From: Acanthococcus lagerstroemiae
Lineage: Eukaryota > Arthropoda > Insecta > Hemiptera > Eriococcidae
NCBI GenBank assembly: GCA_031841125.1
Contig: CM063110.1
Coordinates: 58,565,946 to 58,629,945 of the forward strand
Length of the DNA stretch: 64,000 nucleotides
Direction of reading: 5' to 3'
Under the pieces are notes generated by a model. It ran no database searches. It saw only the letters and a list, made by a program, of their open reading frames with translations, and was not told where the DNA came from. Position 1 is the first letter of the stretch; each line of letters starts with the position of its first letter. Of this stretch, positions 1-11,971 are shown piece by piece. Both the position numbers and the translations under genes were made by a program.

Positions 1-750
1 CTACATACTAACATTTGGTAGTGAACTACTGTATTCATAGACATTATAGATGACTGGATCGCTACTAAGGAAGTACTGAAGCATGGGAGCTACTACTGAA
101 AACTATTGAAAACTAATTGTTCACTACTGTCTTTCAGTAGTTTAGTTCTGAAAAACATGCCAGAGTTCGATTTCTTGTTAGTACGAGCCTTGAATTGATG
201 TAGGTATTCAAATTGTCTCGTTCTCGTAGTACGGGTCTTGAATTGTTGTATTCAGATTACCTAAAAATCCCACCATTGGTCGCGGTTTTTGTTGTTGTAT
301 GTCTATGATAGTCAAAGTAGACACTTGCTGGAAACCCGGTGAGGGAATTTTGTCAGTCTAGAAAAGTCAGCAAAAGCCAAAAAGTCGCTATAATTTTGAT
401 CAAAATCAGGGAACGTTTTGAGAACAATGAGAATTGAAGAATATTATACACAATTTTCGTAGTAGTCAATGAGTGTCAAATTTGATCTCAGATAGTATTT
501 TCAAAGCTGTGTACAATACTAGCTGAAAAAATGTCCGAGAAAATTTGAAAAATTGGCGGGAAAAGTCGAAGAAAGTCATGCTAAAAAAAGTGACTACCTT
601 GATTTGTTTTCGGTCCTTCACCTGCACATATAGAACGCCGCGGGGGGGGGGTGAAGTTGACATAGTTAATAGTTAATGACGGACCTGAACGATACCCATT
701 TTTGTGGTCGAAAAGAGTACAAAAATAAAATAAAAAAATGGAATCAGCCT
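1..750. other. No gene seen; AT-rich spacer
   Basis: I see no coding signal in this stretch. A run of G follows CCGC near 640-651 and would fit the G-rich end of a decayed MITE, but no partner end was found. Confidence 0.4.
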
Positions 751-1312
751 GGATCCGAGTCATATTAGCATGAGAAGCCAATAAGGAAAACTAGGCCATC
801 CTTCTGGGAAGAGTAGAAAAGGATGGCCGAATTTTTCCTTCCCCATACTGGCTACGAAAAAGTGAAACTAATTCGAGACTGAAAAAAAAATTTAGCGAGA
901 CTTGAGAAGAGCTGATGAAGCAGGGCTCCTGGGGAAAATTCGAAAGGTTGAATGGTGGTTCGGAGCGTGGTGAGGGATCCTTAGGATGAAAGTGAGCCCA
1001 AAAACGTGAAACTAATTCGTATTTGAGTCGTACTAGCGTGGGGAAACTAGTGAGGAATAATAGGTTATCATTCTGAGGAAGGGCAGAGAGGTAATTTGAT
1101 TGTGCCAAATGTTTCGTTTTTCTATACCAGTTATGAAAAAGTGAGTCTGAAAAACAGTGGAGTCAGACTTGAGAAGCGCCGATGGGAAAGGGCATTGGGA
1201 GAAAAGTTGAAAGAATAAATGGTGAGTCTGAGGTTGGCGAAGGATCCTTTGGGTGGAGGAGAGTCCGAGAAGGTGAAACTCGGATCCGATTCATACTTGT
1301 TTAAAGAAGCCG
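751..1312. repeat. Diverged tandem duplication, about 2.1 units of 266 bp
   Basis: A unit opening with GGATCCGAGTCATATTAGC at 751 recurs as a diverged version near 1017 and again, truncated, near 1283. Shared landmarks in the same order are the AACTAG/ATCATTCTG block, the GAAAAAGTGA block, the ACTTGAGAAG block and GGATCC. The copies differ by substitutions and small gaps, so the duplication is old. I see no coding potential and no inverted ends. Confidence 0.75.
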
Positions 1313-1589
1313 GGTATCACGTAACCTTCTCTTAACTGAGAATTTTTTCTCTAGATCCTGGGCCTGTGTAGGACTTCAACAAAAAAAAAAATCACTAAAG
1401 GCTTAGACATGTCCAACCATCAGAAAAATCAGTGTCGATAATATTTTCTGGCATATAGGTATTTTTTAATCTCGTACATAGACTTCACGTAACGGAGATG
1501 CTGCTTCCCGTATTGCAGCCAAACTCCACCCCATACCCAACTGCCCATTTTTAAGCATATGCCTCTTCGGGTTTCTTCTACTGTTTTTC

Positions 1590-2705
1590 ATTGCTGATTA
1601 GCCTTCTCCACTTCTGGCCTAACTCCTTATCTAGTTCGTCTCTGCATCTGGTGGTGGGCCTACCCCGGTTGCGTTTTGAGTTATAAGGAGTCCACACCTT
1701 GATCTTGCTTTCCCACATGTTATGTTCGTTCCTCAACCTCATAATGTGCCCTGTGTAACGCCATTTGCTCTTCTTTATTGCAACTCCATATCTTTCAGCC
1801 TTTTTTTTGTCTTATGGTTAAATTTGTATTTGTATCTTTCAGTTTTATATTGAGCATGCTTCTTCCCATTACTTGTTTTGTTGTCCCCTCAACTTACTTA
1901 TATTGGCTTCGGTGAGTGCTCACACTTGAGCTCCATATGTGATCGCCGGTTGTGTGTATCTCCTTGAGACTTCCACTTCGGTTCCAATCGGCATTTTACT
2001 TTCGAAGATCTCTTTCAGGGTGTCTCCCGGTCATACAAGTCGTACAAAAGTTATACAATCGGAATATGCCCCTCTATCATCGAATCCCTCCCTAAAATAC
2101 TCAAAGTACGTGTATTCAAATACAGTCACCTAAACTGTGATTGTTTTTCTATATAACCTCAGGTATAATTTACATTGATAAGTTTGTTTTTCTGTATAAT
2201 TTCAGACGTTATTCATATTGATAAATTGACATAATTTCCAATGTATTGAATTCTCAATATGTTCTTCAATAATTAGTAATGGAAAAGGGTCATACAAAAG
2301 TCACACAATTCAAAAATTGGAATCTTGTAAACAGCCTGTCTATGAGTTTCCAGAAGTTGTTCCATCTTCTCCTAATTCTTTCACCTATTTCTGTTTCTCT
2401 CGCTCATCTGAAGGATATAATGTGTCCAAGATGAACTATGTCTTCACATCATTCAATCCTTTCCCCATCTAGCTCTGTCAACTCCTTTTCTGCGTTGAAG
2501 AGTAGCTTGGTTTTGGCTGTATTTACCCACGAAGCTGCTGTTTTGCCCGTCACTTTAAATTCCTTCATTTCTTTCAACTCATTCAAATCATCAGTGATCA
2601 GAACCGGGGATCGTCAGCAAACTGCAAATTGTTCAAGACTTCGCCATCAGTTTTCGGCCCCTTATTTTCCCACCCCTGATTTCGCATTACCTTTTCGAGA
2701 GCGCA
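1590..2705 (-). mobile_element. Antisense LINE remnant: reverse transcriptase palm and C-terminal tail
   Basis: Read on the minus strand this is a decayed non-LTR reverse transcriptase. The catalytic FADD box lies at 2610-2621, preceded by an NNLQ-type context and followed by KEFKVTGKTAASWVNT-like residues, where many LINEs have their 'YLG' region. Further downstream, at about 1600-1770, a tail matches the usual LINE C-terminus: an AGHIMR-like segment, WESKIKVW, GRPTTRCRDEL and KWRRLI. The parts are in different frames with stops, and part of the thumb is missing between about 1930 and 2330. The endonuclease is absent, so this is a 5'-truncated dead copy. Clade assignment (RTE/Jockey-like) is uncertain. 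Confidence 0.75.
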
Positions 2706-3247
2706 GTTAGAAAGATTGGGCGAAACTCGATAATTATCAGTTATTTTGTTTTTCTGTCACTTACCATAGTGTATCATTTGCGTTTGGCTTAGCATAAGTC
2801 AACGGTGTATTAATCAAGAGGATATTGTATTGGGATTAGAGGTTGAAAAAACACAAGAAATTAACAGTAAATTAGGGAATATTAAAGTCAGCAGAAGAAA
2901 ATCTGGGTAAAACTAAGAAGAAAAGAAACCATGTATGAAAGAGGAAATCCTCAGAAAGATGGATGTCTGTGCAGGGATCAAAAGAAATAACTGAAATTTT
3001 ATCAACATGGCCAGTCTTAGCTACGTTTGGCAGACCAGCTACTCAGTTGCACGACGTTAATCGCAAACGAAAACTCCCCATGTGGGGTGTTCCTCGATAA
3101 TTTTCAACGATTATCATCTAGTAAGAAACTGAACTCAATGACTTAACCCAAAAATTATCTTACGCGCTACAACTGAAATCGAAAATTGATAAGAAACATC
3201 CCATACGAGATAAGAATGGATGTAAACAAACTCCAAGTGTGAATGCC

Positions 3248-3410
3248 CTGTATGTTCAACAGATAATCGAGGATGCCAAATGTAAGGGTCTTTACGAAAT
3301 GGCGGAACTTGCACAAGATAGAGAGAAATGGAGAGCTGCATCAAACCGGTCGTAAGACTGATAACCTTAACATGATCATGATCGTCATCAGTGATATATG
3401 TCAGTTAGCA
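3248..3410 (+). mobile_element. LINE 3' tail fragment
   Basis: This fragment is clearly related to the last 120 bases of the LINE that ends near 18970. Both carry the GTATGTTCAACAGATAATC block, a block encoding an AKCKG-like segment, the REK(W/R) block and the GCTGCATCAAACCGGT block, in the same order and followed by ATC-rich 3' sequence. Only the extreme 3' end is present, as expected for a severely 5'-truncated insertion. Confidence 0.8.
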
Positions 3411-3472
3411 TGGTCTACTGTAATGCGCCATCATTATATGTAGTTGAACGCTGTTGAGCAGAAAGGACTTAG

Positions 3473-3647
3473 CAGGGCTGTACCCAGGATTGAAGTAAGG
3501 GGGGGAGGAGTTGCGATTAAGGTAAATTTTCTCTTGTTGGGGGGGGGCTGTCACAGATCCGCTTTTTTCTGCGTATCAACCCATTGTTTTTTTGTGTTTC
3601 TTTTAGCCAATGTGGGTATGACCCCCACCCCCGTCGGTACGGCCCTG
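3473..3647. mobile_element. Small MITE with CAGGGC-type inverted ends
   Basis: The left end reads CAGGGCTGTACC and the right end is the complement of CAGGGCCGTACC, with G-runs inside the left end and C-runs inside the right end. The element is 175 bp and has no coding capacity. The form suits a hAT-like MITE, but no clear 8-bp flanking duplication is visible, so the superfamily is uncertain. Confidence 0.6.
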
Positions 3648-3649
3648 AT

Positions 3650-4545
3650 TAAAAGCTTGTGAATAATGTCGGTTTATGGACATAGCGTTTATTGATAAGC
3701 TTTTTTCAACGTGGATACACATTTTTGTATCGGGAGCCCAGTTTTGAAAAAATTCTGTTGTTTTTTACGCTCTTGTCAACAGTACTAATTAGGGACAAAA
3801 AATCTCTATTTTCTATAGAATGCGATAGATTAGTTTCCTTATACGCAGAACACTGGTTTGTGCTTACAGCTATTATCACAAAACTCTGTCTTTGTTACCA
3901 GAGGTCCTATGGCCTGCCCACCTTAGAAATACCTGTAATTGACAAATCAATCTCACAAATTGCTGTTCGAGTTTTATGCAGTATTTACAGTTAACTTGGT
4001 TGAAATTTCAGTTTTCTGTCCACTCTCCAGAGATACCCGTTTTATTTCCAGTAAATATTATTTTTATTTAAAAAAACAAATCCATAATGAGTTTATTTCG
4101 GAATAAAATTATAATTTTCTCTTTTAAAAAATCAATTTTCCGGCCACAGTTGGGTCTAAACGTGATCGTTGGTCAGTAATGGTATTCCCTGCCCGCAAGT
4201 TGGTCCTCTCCGAAGGAACTGCTAACTGGTACTAACATAGAGAAGTAACAAAACAAACAAACAAACAGCTATCAGGACACAAGTTTAGAACAAAGAAATA
4301 ACTGTTCACATCATTCATTACAGATTGCACAGTTAGAGTTAATGTTATTTCACATCCATGTTTCCATTTCATTTCATTCAGATTCCTATCAGTCATCATC
4401 AACACTCTACCTTATCAATCATAAAGCAACAGCAAGAGAGCTTACTGCCAGGACTCACGTTTCTCTCTGCTATTGGAAATTGTCCTAAATTTCTTTAAAA
4501 GTATTTCATAAAAAGGTTCTGCTTTAAGATAATTTTAGGTCCTTT
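3650..4545. other. No gene seen; contains an (AAAC)n tract
   Basis: The stretch is AT-rich with a short AAAC microsatellite near 4249-4267. A 100-residue reading frame at 3692-3994 has no recognisable domain or supporting start context, so I do not call it a gene. Confidence 0.35.
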
Positions 4546-4548
4546 TTC

Positions 4549-5290
4549 TCAGTCAGTCTTGTGTAAATATGGTACAAGTTGATTCTTCATTATACTATAC
4601 GATTTTTCACGCCCGTTGATTTTCAGCTTAGCAAATTGGTTTTTCAGTTTTCCCTTGACTTCTTCTAATGACACGTTTTGCATTGTTTCTAGCACTTCGG
4701 CTGTTACCGAAATCAATTGCGGCATAGACATTAATAACTGTTCAGCGACATCCCGATCTGAGATCCTCACATCCAGTGATTTGAGCTCATTCCTTAGTCT
4801 GTCCATCTTTGCGATGTGGGCATCCAGATCTCCGCCCTCGTCTAGCTTGAGATTCTGGAACTCCTATTTCAGCTGAACACGTGTAGCTGTACTTTTCTGG
4901 CAGTATATGCTGTCAAGCTTTTCTACTACTTTGAAGACATGTTTTAAGTTCCTCATGTATGTTACATGGGAGTCCGCTAGAGCACGGACCAACAATAGTT
5001 TCGCCCATTTGTCTGCTTCTAGGAATGGTGTACTTTTGATGTCTTTGGGCTTGGTTAATGCCGCCTCCAGAGTCCAGACCCTCGGCTTCCATCATCAACA
5101 AGAACCGGAACTTCCAATTCTCATAGTTGGTGCCATCAAACTTGGTGAGGCCAACTGCTTTGAAGGTCTGACTATTACCTGTCGCGTTGAAGGTCTTACT
5201 ATTACCTGTCACGTTGGACATTGCCGGGTTTTCCACATGTTCCTTTTCTTCACTATTGCTTCTCACAGATCTCGTCGTTGGACCCATAAC
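4549..5290 (-). mobile_element. Copia-type gag remnant
   Basis: On the minus strand the first part (5287 down to about 4913) contains FDGTNYENWKFRF, the hallmark start of Copia gag proteins (DUF4219/UBN2 type). The second part (about 4870 to 4549), in another frame, carries GGDLDAHIAKMDRLRNEL and ISDRDVAEQLLMSMP, the conserved core of the same gag family. At least one frameshift separates them. No zinc knuckle, protease or later pol region follows, and no LTR was found, so this is an isolated gag relic. The protein would have packaged the retrotransposon RNA in virus-like particles. Confidence 0.85.
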
Positions 5291-5531
5291 CTGTTAGATA
5301 TTCCGACGTGTTGTTCGACTCCATTCATTTCGCTGACATTGACACAGGCTTCAAATTTAAATAAAACTTTCTACATTTTACCTTTTAATACGCGGGTATA
5401 AGAACATATTTACAAAAACATATTTATGGAATTAGGAATAGACGCTATAAAGCTGACCGTTTTACATTGATGAAAAAGTCAGTGTAGCCATATATAGAAT
5501 TTCACATTTCCAACACGATAAGCCTGTCGTC

Positions 5532-5578
5532 ACTATTGATAGTTATTGATAGTCCCCTAATCAATAACTATTGATAGT
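5532..5578. repeat. Short palindrome
   Basis: Two 19-base arms, of which 17 positions pair, flank a 9-base loop. The arm sequence ACTATTGATAG is followed by TTTTGCCATC; a similar arm followed by TTTGACATC occurs at 6200-6221, which suggests two ends of related small elements. Confidence 0.6.
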
Positions 5579-5702
5579 TTTGCCATCCCTAGCACTAATA
5601 ACTCATTTTGTCAACTAATGTCCCTGAAGTCCTTCTTGTTTTACAGCCTCCAGTTATCGGTAAGGGTAAGACATAATATGAGATATTGATATCAGTTTTC
5701 AG

Positions 5703-6170
5703 CAGAAGTGCTTAGCTAGCCATTAGCCATTAGCTGTTAGCTTGCAGTTTTTGGAAGATTTTTAGCCAGCCGTTTGCTAGCCAATTGAAATTTTTTTAGC
5801 CATTAACTAACCGTAAGCCAATGAAAATTCGGAAGCTAGCAGCTGATTTCATTTTGCTAATTTCTTGCCTTTTTCCTTTTGACTACATTCTAACTGAATT
5901 TGTTTCTTATTCCTTTTCGGTGGATTTTTGTTTTTTGGATTTAAACTGCAAACTGGGGGACAGGAAAATATAATTAACAGAAAAACATTAAGGTGAACAG
6001 TTAAGAGCTAAGAAAAATGTAAGGTGTAACTGAAAATGTTGGATTAGTCTTTCACCGTTAGCTAGCCAATCAGCGTCCTGTAGCCATTAGCCGCTAGCCG
6101 AAGCCAATTGATAAAAAAAGATTAGTTTCAGCTGTTAGTTTTAGCCAATTTGATTGGCTAAGTACCTCTG
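5703..6170. mobile_element. hAT-type MITE with 8-bp target duplication
   Basis: The ends are CAGAAGTGCTTAGC and, inverted, CAGAGGTACTTAGC (12 of 14 match), which is the usual style of hAT termini. The flanks are GTTTTCAG at 5695-5702 and GTTTTCGG at 6171-6178, a 7-of-8 match with the 8-bp duplication typical of hAT transposons. The 468-bp interior is non-coding and repeats TAGCCATTAGC and TAGCTAGCC motifs near both ends. It is therefore a non-autonomous element mobilised in trans. Confidence 0.75.
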
Positions 6171-6209
6171 GTTTTCGGGCGAAGATATTGGTATATCTCG
6201 ATAACTATC

Positions 6210-8250
6210 AATAGTTTGACATCTTCATTGTAGACCTGCGACCTGATGGCCTAGACATAGTAGACAGGCGACTGAATTTCTCACCATCGACTATGGTCTA
6301 CCATTGCGGGAAGCGACCAACGGACCAACGGAGTGTTATGGATGGTGCGATGGTGGATACTCTTTTCAAGTGCGCTCGGTCATTGAATTGCTGGATCCCC
6401 TTCTCTATCCAGCTGAAAGCTATAACAATGGCAGTGTGTAGCTGTACCCGTCTCGAGTGCCATTTTTGTTTTCTTACATCGCTCGTCCGCGTATTATGAC
6501 TTCTTAGTTGACGTATACCTTTCTCACTCTATGGTCGCGGAGGGTTCGCATACCTGAATAATATTTTACCATTTTTACGCGAGCGTACACCTCTATGCGC
6601 CGCATATTTACATTCTACGCATGTGTTCCTCGAATCGATTCTAATTAAAAAATTCGTCGTCGCGGGCACAAAGTACATAAGTTTTTTTCGTGTTTTTTTT
6701 TTTTTGTTTGTTTCGTGTATGGGAATTTCGTTTCACGAACCGAACGCATCATCATCGTTTAGGTCGGAAAACAAACTACTTCCTGCTATTTTACAAATTG
6801 TTCGCGTGTCATCGGCTGAATTATAACGCCGATATTGGTCGGATATATCCTGTAATTTTTTTTCCTCTTCGGTTTTCGCTGTTTCTTCTTTCCCCTCCCC
6901 GCTAATGTACACAAACCCCGCTAGAAATATTGTCTGGCCGTACGAGGTGGAGATTTATCGTTGCCCAAGACGCGAACACGCCGAAAGCGACAACGGCTTA
7001 GCGGTTGCGAGTGGTTTTTATAAATATATGACTGGTAGCTGGCTAAACGACAATGGGTAATCTAACTATTATCCGATTAGTAGTTGTTTTTTCAACAAAC
7101 GTTTTTCCTCTGCTACACCACTCAGTCGTCCTAATAATAATAATAATGAGACAGACTGCCGCGTGTGTGACTGTGTATACGTGTGTTTATTACTACGAGC
7201 GTAGCGTTGCCTGTACGAGCAGGCACACCGTACACCATTACTATAGCGGGTTAGCGGTGAGGGAGCGCGGGTACGAGACTTCGAAGGAGCAACTCGGACG
7301 TGTACGTTGTTATTATCTTCGTCTTCTTCCCCCTCCGCGTCGTGTCCTGTGTAACCGTGTTCGCCGCTTGTGGTCCCTCCCCTCCTGTACCGGTGTCGTC
7401 GGTGTGTGCTCGAGTGCGTGCGTGTAACTGTGTACTCACATGCCGACAGGTTATTGTGTGCGAACGGAATGAATGTGCTGTGTACGCGCGCTCGCGCCGT
7501 AGATGCCGCCAACCTAAACAGTGTTTTTTTTTTTTTTCCTTTCTTGCCGAAGGAAAATTGAGTTTACAAAACTGATTGTAAATTTGTGTTCGAGCTTGTT
7601 CGATTCGGATTGGTGGAAAAAGGAAAGCGAAAGAAAGAAAATAACATTTTTAGCGGCAGCGTTTTCCTGGAGATCAATGCGATTCGAAAAAGAAAATATT
7701 ATCGTCGGTGACGAAGAAGGAATTTTCAAATAGTAATTTTTCCACGAAGTTGCGGCGGCATTGGGAGCGCGCCGAGGTCTCTCTGTGGTCTTCGCCTTTC
7801 TTTCTGTTCGTTTTTGTAGAAGCGATAAGTGCTGCGGGCTACGATGAGTCTGGCGCTCTCTCGAGTTCATGGCGGCGAATAAGAGTGTGGATGTGGGCTG
7901 GGTGTGTGGAGCTGTGGAGGGTTCGCGTGTGATCGTGTGTGCGAGTGTTGACGGGTTCGCATCCCGATGGCAGAAGGCAGATTCAAGTCTGGTAGCTGTG
8001 TGCTGCGGCATTGTTCGCGGTTGGAGAAGTGGAATATTTAGTCGCCCGGTCGTGGTACTGGAACGTGTGCATTACTGCGTGTACTGCTGGTACGCGGTGG
8101 GTCTTGCTCTTTCCTCCGGGTTTTCGGTGTGACACAATAAGCCGTGTTGGGCGAAATGCACCGCTAATAATATTGTAATACGTGCGCATACGGCGTCCGA
8201 CGTCAAAGCCCTCCAGTTCAGCTACCAATGAGGCGAAGCCAGTGTGACCG
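6210..8250. other. CpG-rich stretch, no supported gene
   Basis: CpG dinucleotides are much denser here than in the neighbouring AT-rich DNA, especially from 6500 to 8230, and recognisable transposons are absent. Overlapping open frames occur on both strands (for example 7069-7512 and 7514-8011), which is what a stop-poor composition produces; none shows a domain or a homopolymer-free core. A TATAAATA box sits at 7019-7026. The stretch could be a host promoter and 5' untranslated exon, but that is inference from composition only. Confidence 0.35.
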
Positions 8251-8897
8251 ATGTTGTCATGTAGTTGCTTCTTCGCATGATCGGCTATCTAAGAAAATTG
8301 GAAAAATTCTGTAGAAAGTATTATATATTTTCGTAAGAAGAACAACAATGGCAGTGAGAACTGGTGTGGCAAATTTTGCCTCTGCACCAGAGACCAGAAA
8401 TTGAAGCAAACCACATCACGAGATAAATTATGTGTTTAGCCTCAACCCTGGCCTTAGTACATTAGCCCAATTGACCACAAGGATAGTAAACAATCCTCTT
8501 TTACTGCCACTGTAGCTAGCATAATATACAGACTACACCCGGCCTAGCTCAAGTCGATGGAGATCTCGTTTGTTTAGCGGCTTACTCTTTATCGTGAGAT
8601 TATCTGAAAATTGCTAGAGAGACAAACATCTAATTTTGAAGCGGATAAACTTACAAGATTGGTATCCATACATTAGTGTGTAGATCAATTCAACATGAGT
8701 AAGCCTGAAAATGAGAAAGAAAAAAAACACTAACGTATCCATTGTAGCATAGTGTAGATCAATTCCAGTACTCTCCATCCTCCCCCATACTGAGGGAAGT
8801 TAGCACAACATATCAACTACACATTTATTCTTAATAAAATAAAATCCGATTCGCGAAAAGAAGAAAAATTGCAATGGGCTCTTTTTTAACATTCCTC
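8251..8897. other. No gene seen
   Basis: AT-rich spacer downstream of the CpG-rich stretch. I see no coding motif and no clear repeat boundary. Confidence 0.35.
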
Positions 8898-9240
8898 TGT
8901 AACAACCATCCGTTTCCGTACTCTCTTCCTAGTCAATACCTGATACGGCTCTCTTTCAGGTGACCGAGCTCGTTATCGGATTATTAACATGTTTAAATAT
9001 AATACTCCTCTGATAACGCGAAACAGTTATCACCACCTTTTTTTTTTTTTTTCATAAAAATATACCACACTGGCGAACGAGAACGGACCAAAAAAAAAAT
9101 ACAGAATATAAAAATCAAATAGAAACGAAAGAATATAACTATTCACAGATGAACGTTGGTTGCAGAGTATTCAAGATAGGGTGCGTTGCGGTTCGCAGTA
9201 AAAGAGTAAACTTGAAATGCAAGGCGTCACTGTTCCATCA
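8898..9240 (-). repeat. Candidate 3' LTR of the adjacent Copia remnant
   Basis: On the minus strand a purine tract (complement of 9241-9253) lies about 210 bases downstream of the Copia stop codon and is followed at once by TGATGGAACAG. A 343-bp segment starting there would end in TTACA at 8898, giving the expected TG...CA borders. No second copy exists in the window, so the LTR extent is inference from position and borders alone. Confidence 0.4.
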
Positions 9241-9463
9241 CGCCCTCCCTCCTATGTATTTCAATTTCAAATTAGTATAGACTAATACAACAGTTTGCTT
9301 AACTTAAGTAATTGAATTATTTTATACTTCAGGAACACTCAGGCACTCAGCCAGTAATTACCGATTCAATTCAGAACTTGAGGAAAGTATCAGTATCCTT
9401 CCCAGCGTCTTCCAATATCTGCAACATAAAGTAAATTTATAACTTCAGCCACACAGACTGTAA

Positions 9464-10366
9464 TTATTCCATGTTCAGAAGTGGTTGATGATGAGTCATG
9501 AACAAAGGTCGGGCCAGGGCGTTGGTCAACACATCAGCCATTTGTTTATCTGTTGGCACCCATTCAATTTTAATTTCATTCCTCTGAAGAGCACGCTGAA
9601 CATAGTGATAGTTTAACTTAACAAGATGTTTTAGCGTTTTTGCAACTTCAGACCTCGCTGCTGCAATGGCTGCTGTATTATCTTCAAAAGGAACAGGTGT
9701 TTCCTTTAACTTGATCACCATCACACAGAAGGCTGCAAAGTATACCAAACTTTTTGCTGTCTTGCACATAGCGACATATTCGGACTCCATTGAGGATGTT
9801 GCAACTATATTCTGTCTTTTAGACGTCCACATTATCGTATCACCAAATGAACGGATTACCATACCTGTGGTGGACAGATCCTCAGGATCATTGTATCCTA
9901 CTGAAGCATCACTAAAACCACCAAGGTTGTGTCCTTTTCCAGTGTAGCACAAGCCCAAGTTCTTAGTTCCATTCAGGTACTTCATAACTCTTACTACATT
10001 TAACCAGTCATCCACATTATAATCTTTCTGTTTCCTACAGAGACTGTTGACTGCATTTGAAATATCAGGACGAGTATATCCTGCTATATATAGTGAGGCA
10101 TCTACTGCCTGCCGATATGGTAACTCATTCTCTCTATTTAGACTAGTTTCCAATTTTGGCTTAAAGTCAGATTTCTTTGTAGCCTGTTGTGTTCTCATGG
10201 GGGTATCGCATGGCTTTGCATCTATCATTCCAAATCGTTCTAACACTGAATCGATAAATTTTGTTTGTACCAGGGTTATAGTTTTCATTTGAAAATTTTG
10301 CTCAGTTTGTATACCTAAAAACCGACACGGTTCTCCAATTAAATGGTCTGTCGACGCAGAATCCAA
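9464..10366 (-). pseudogene. Copia pol remnant: protease site fused to RT end and RNase H
   Basis: This 300-residue minus-strand frame begins with DSASTDHLIGE, the Copia aspartic protease active-site region, and at once continues as CRFLGIQTEQNF, a segment from the end of the Copia reverse transcriptase. Integrase and the catalytic YVDD half of the reverse transcriptase are therefore deleted. The rest follows the family order: YRQAVDASLYIAGYTRPDIS, the connection region with YLNGTKNLGL, then RNase H with FSDASVGYNDPEDLSTTG, WTSKRQNIVATSSMESEYVA, a second acidic residue near NTAAIA, and the HH(V/Y)..R...IEWVPT end with QMADVLTNAL. The frame is still open, so the deletion is the main lesion. 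It is an internally deleted, non-autonomous Copia derivative sharing the strand of the gag piece just upstream. Confidence 0.9.
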
Positions 10367-10432
10367 AATAAACTCAATACAGTTCTTACCTTTGTCCTGG
10401 GTTATATGTGCCTTTTTATAATTGACTTTTAG

Positions 10433-11223
10433 TCACCTTAGCATGAACGGATGACCCAGATGAGGTGGTCGATGAAGATGATGAAGACGAGTCAGAATCA
10501 CTACCTGAACTCTTGATTTGGATTCAGCTATCTTTACCACTTTCCGTCCACTCTTATTCTTTTTTTCTTTCTTGGCCTTTCTCTTTTTGTCTTCCTGATG
10601 TCTATTCTTGTATTCACTAGAATGGTCACTTCTACCGTTGTATTTATCAGAATGGTTTCCTCTATAGTTGTAGTCATAACGATTGTCTCTGCGATTATAA
10701 TCACTTGAACGATCATGATCACCTTTCCAGTTACGCCAGTCTCGTGTCAAGTGCCCAGTACGGTTGCAGATGTAGCACCGTCTGTTACCTGAAATTTTAT
10801 CACCATTAGTCTAATAGTAACATCCTTTTCATTACGTGTAGCGGATCGTGCGCTTGCCCTACCACCGAACAACTCTTTCCTATCATTATACAGCTTTTCT
10901 TCGAGTTCAGCATGGGCCTTTATTTCCTCATAAGTCAATTTTCCCCTTAGTGTTTCTGCAATATTCAAATTTGGGTAAGCTACTACCATAATTCCCATAA
11001 AAACTTACAATGTTCTTTTAGCTGTCCAGTCTTCGCCACAAATATAGAATTTCCTAATAATACTTTCAAACTCTTGTACCCACTCATTCAGTTTATCCTG
11101 ATTATGATTAAATTTTAACTGGTGTAGGTCATGTTTTAAGGTGAAATAATTTGTAGTTCTAGATTCCCGATACACTTTAATTCGTTGTAAGTACTCAGTT
11201 GGATCTTTAATACCAAATATCAA
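10433..11223 (-). pseudogene. Copia gag remnant with broken zinc knuckle
   Basis: Minus-strand pieces encode a Copia gag: LKHDLHQLKFNHNQDKLNEW (about 11100), a NIAETLRGKLTYEEIKAHAELEEKL helix region (about 10900) and a CCHC zinc knuckle at about 10735-10777 reading CYICNRTGHLTRDW. The fourth zinc ligand is Trp instead of Cys. A basic tail rich in Arg, Asp and Lys follows. Frameshifts split the parts. It lies directly upstream of the protease/RT frame and is the gag of the same element. The lost Cys would weaken RNA binding. Confidence 0.85.
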
Positions 11224-11971
11224 CTTCCGTGTTGTTCATCAAGCCATTCGAGGAGCCCCCTTTGCCTCATTCAGAGTCTCTTCATCTTCTGCAGGTTTAC
11301 TTACTGAATCACTAAGATCAAATGCTTTATAGAATTTAAACCCTCTTACATAAATATATGGAACATATCCAGCCACATTCTGAATTCCAAGTTAGCACTC
11401 AACTTTGTTGGAGTGATTTTCTTTCTTTGCGGTTTCTTGTTGAGCAACTCATTGAAATTATGACTAACGTCCTCAATAACGAATGAGAAGAACATTTTCA
11501 TTGTAATTGGGTTGAGAGGGCCATCAGCGCATTTTGCAAGGTGCCAGCGTAAACTGGGTACAGCGGAGAAAATTGGAAAAAATTGGGCATACATTACAGA
11601 AAATGAAAAATAAACTACCTTCCGTTCGATTTCTGTCCGAAAATAGTCCAAATACTTGGCACACTGAAAGTGTTTCATCGATTGTTTGATTATCTGTTGT
11701 TTTTGTGGGTGGAGGGATGAAACGAACGGGGGGTATGAAATTATATTTAGTTTTAGGAAAACTTCGTGTACGTTCCTGTTACCGTACCCGTAGTGAGAGA
11801 ACTCTCTGTGATGATAGCGTGAGCCTTTGATAAAGTCCAGAAAGTTTTATACACGAAAATAATAGGAATATATTATAAAATGAAAAACTCGAAAAACATG
11901 AATCCAAGAACAGTGAAAACAGACTTCACAGAGTGCAAAATGAACGAACATAAAAAACTGGAGTCAGCGTC
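11224..11971. other. No gene seen between two LTR-element remnants
   Basis: The part next to 11223 may be the decayed start of the Copia gag or its leader. The minus-strand frame at 11346-11678 shows no family motif. No LTR matching 8898-9240 is present. Confidence 0.35.

Noticed and set aside
7069..8011. Overlapping open frames on both strands, up to 165 residues
   Set aside because: They overlap each other in several phases, contain long Phe/Lys runs from homopolymers and show no domain. CpG-rich, stop-poor composition explains them.
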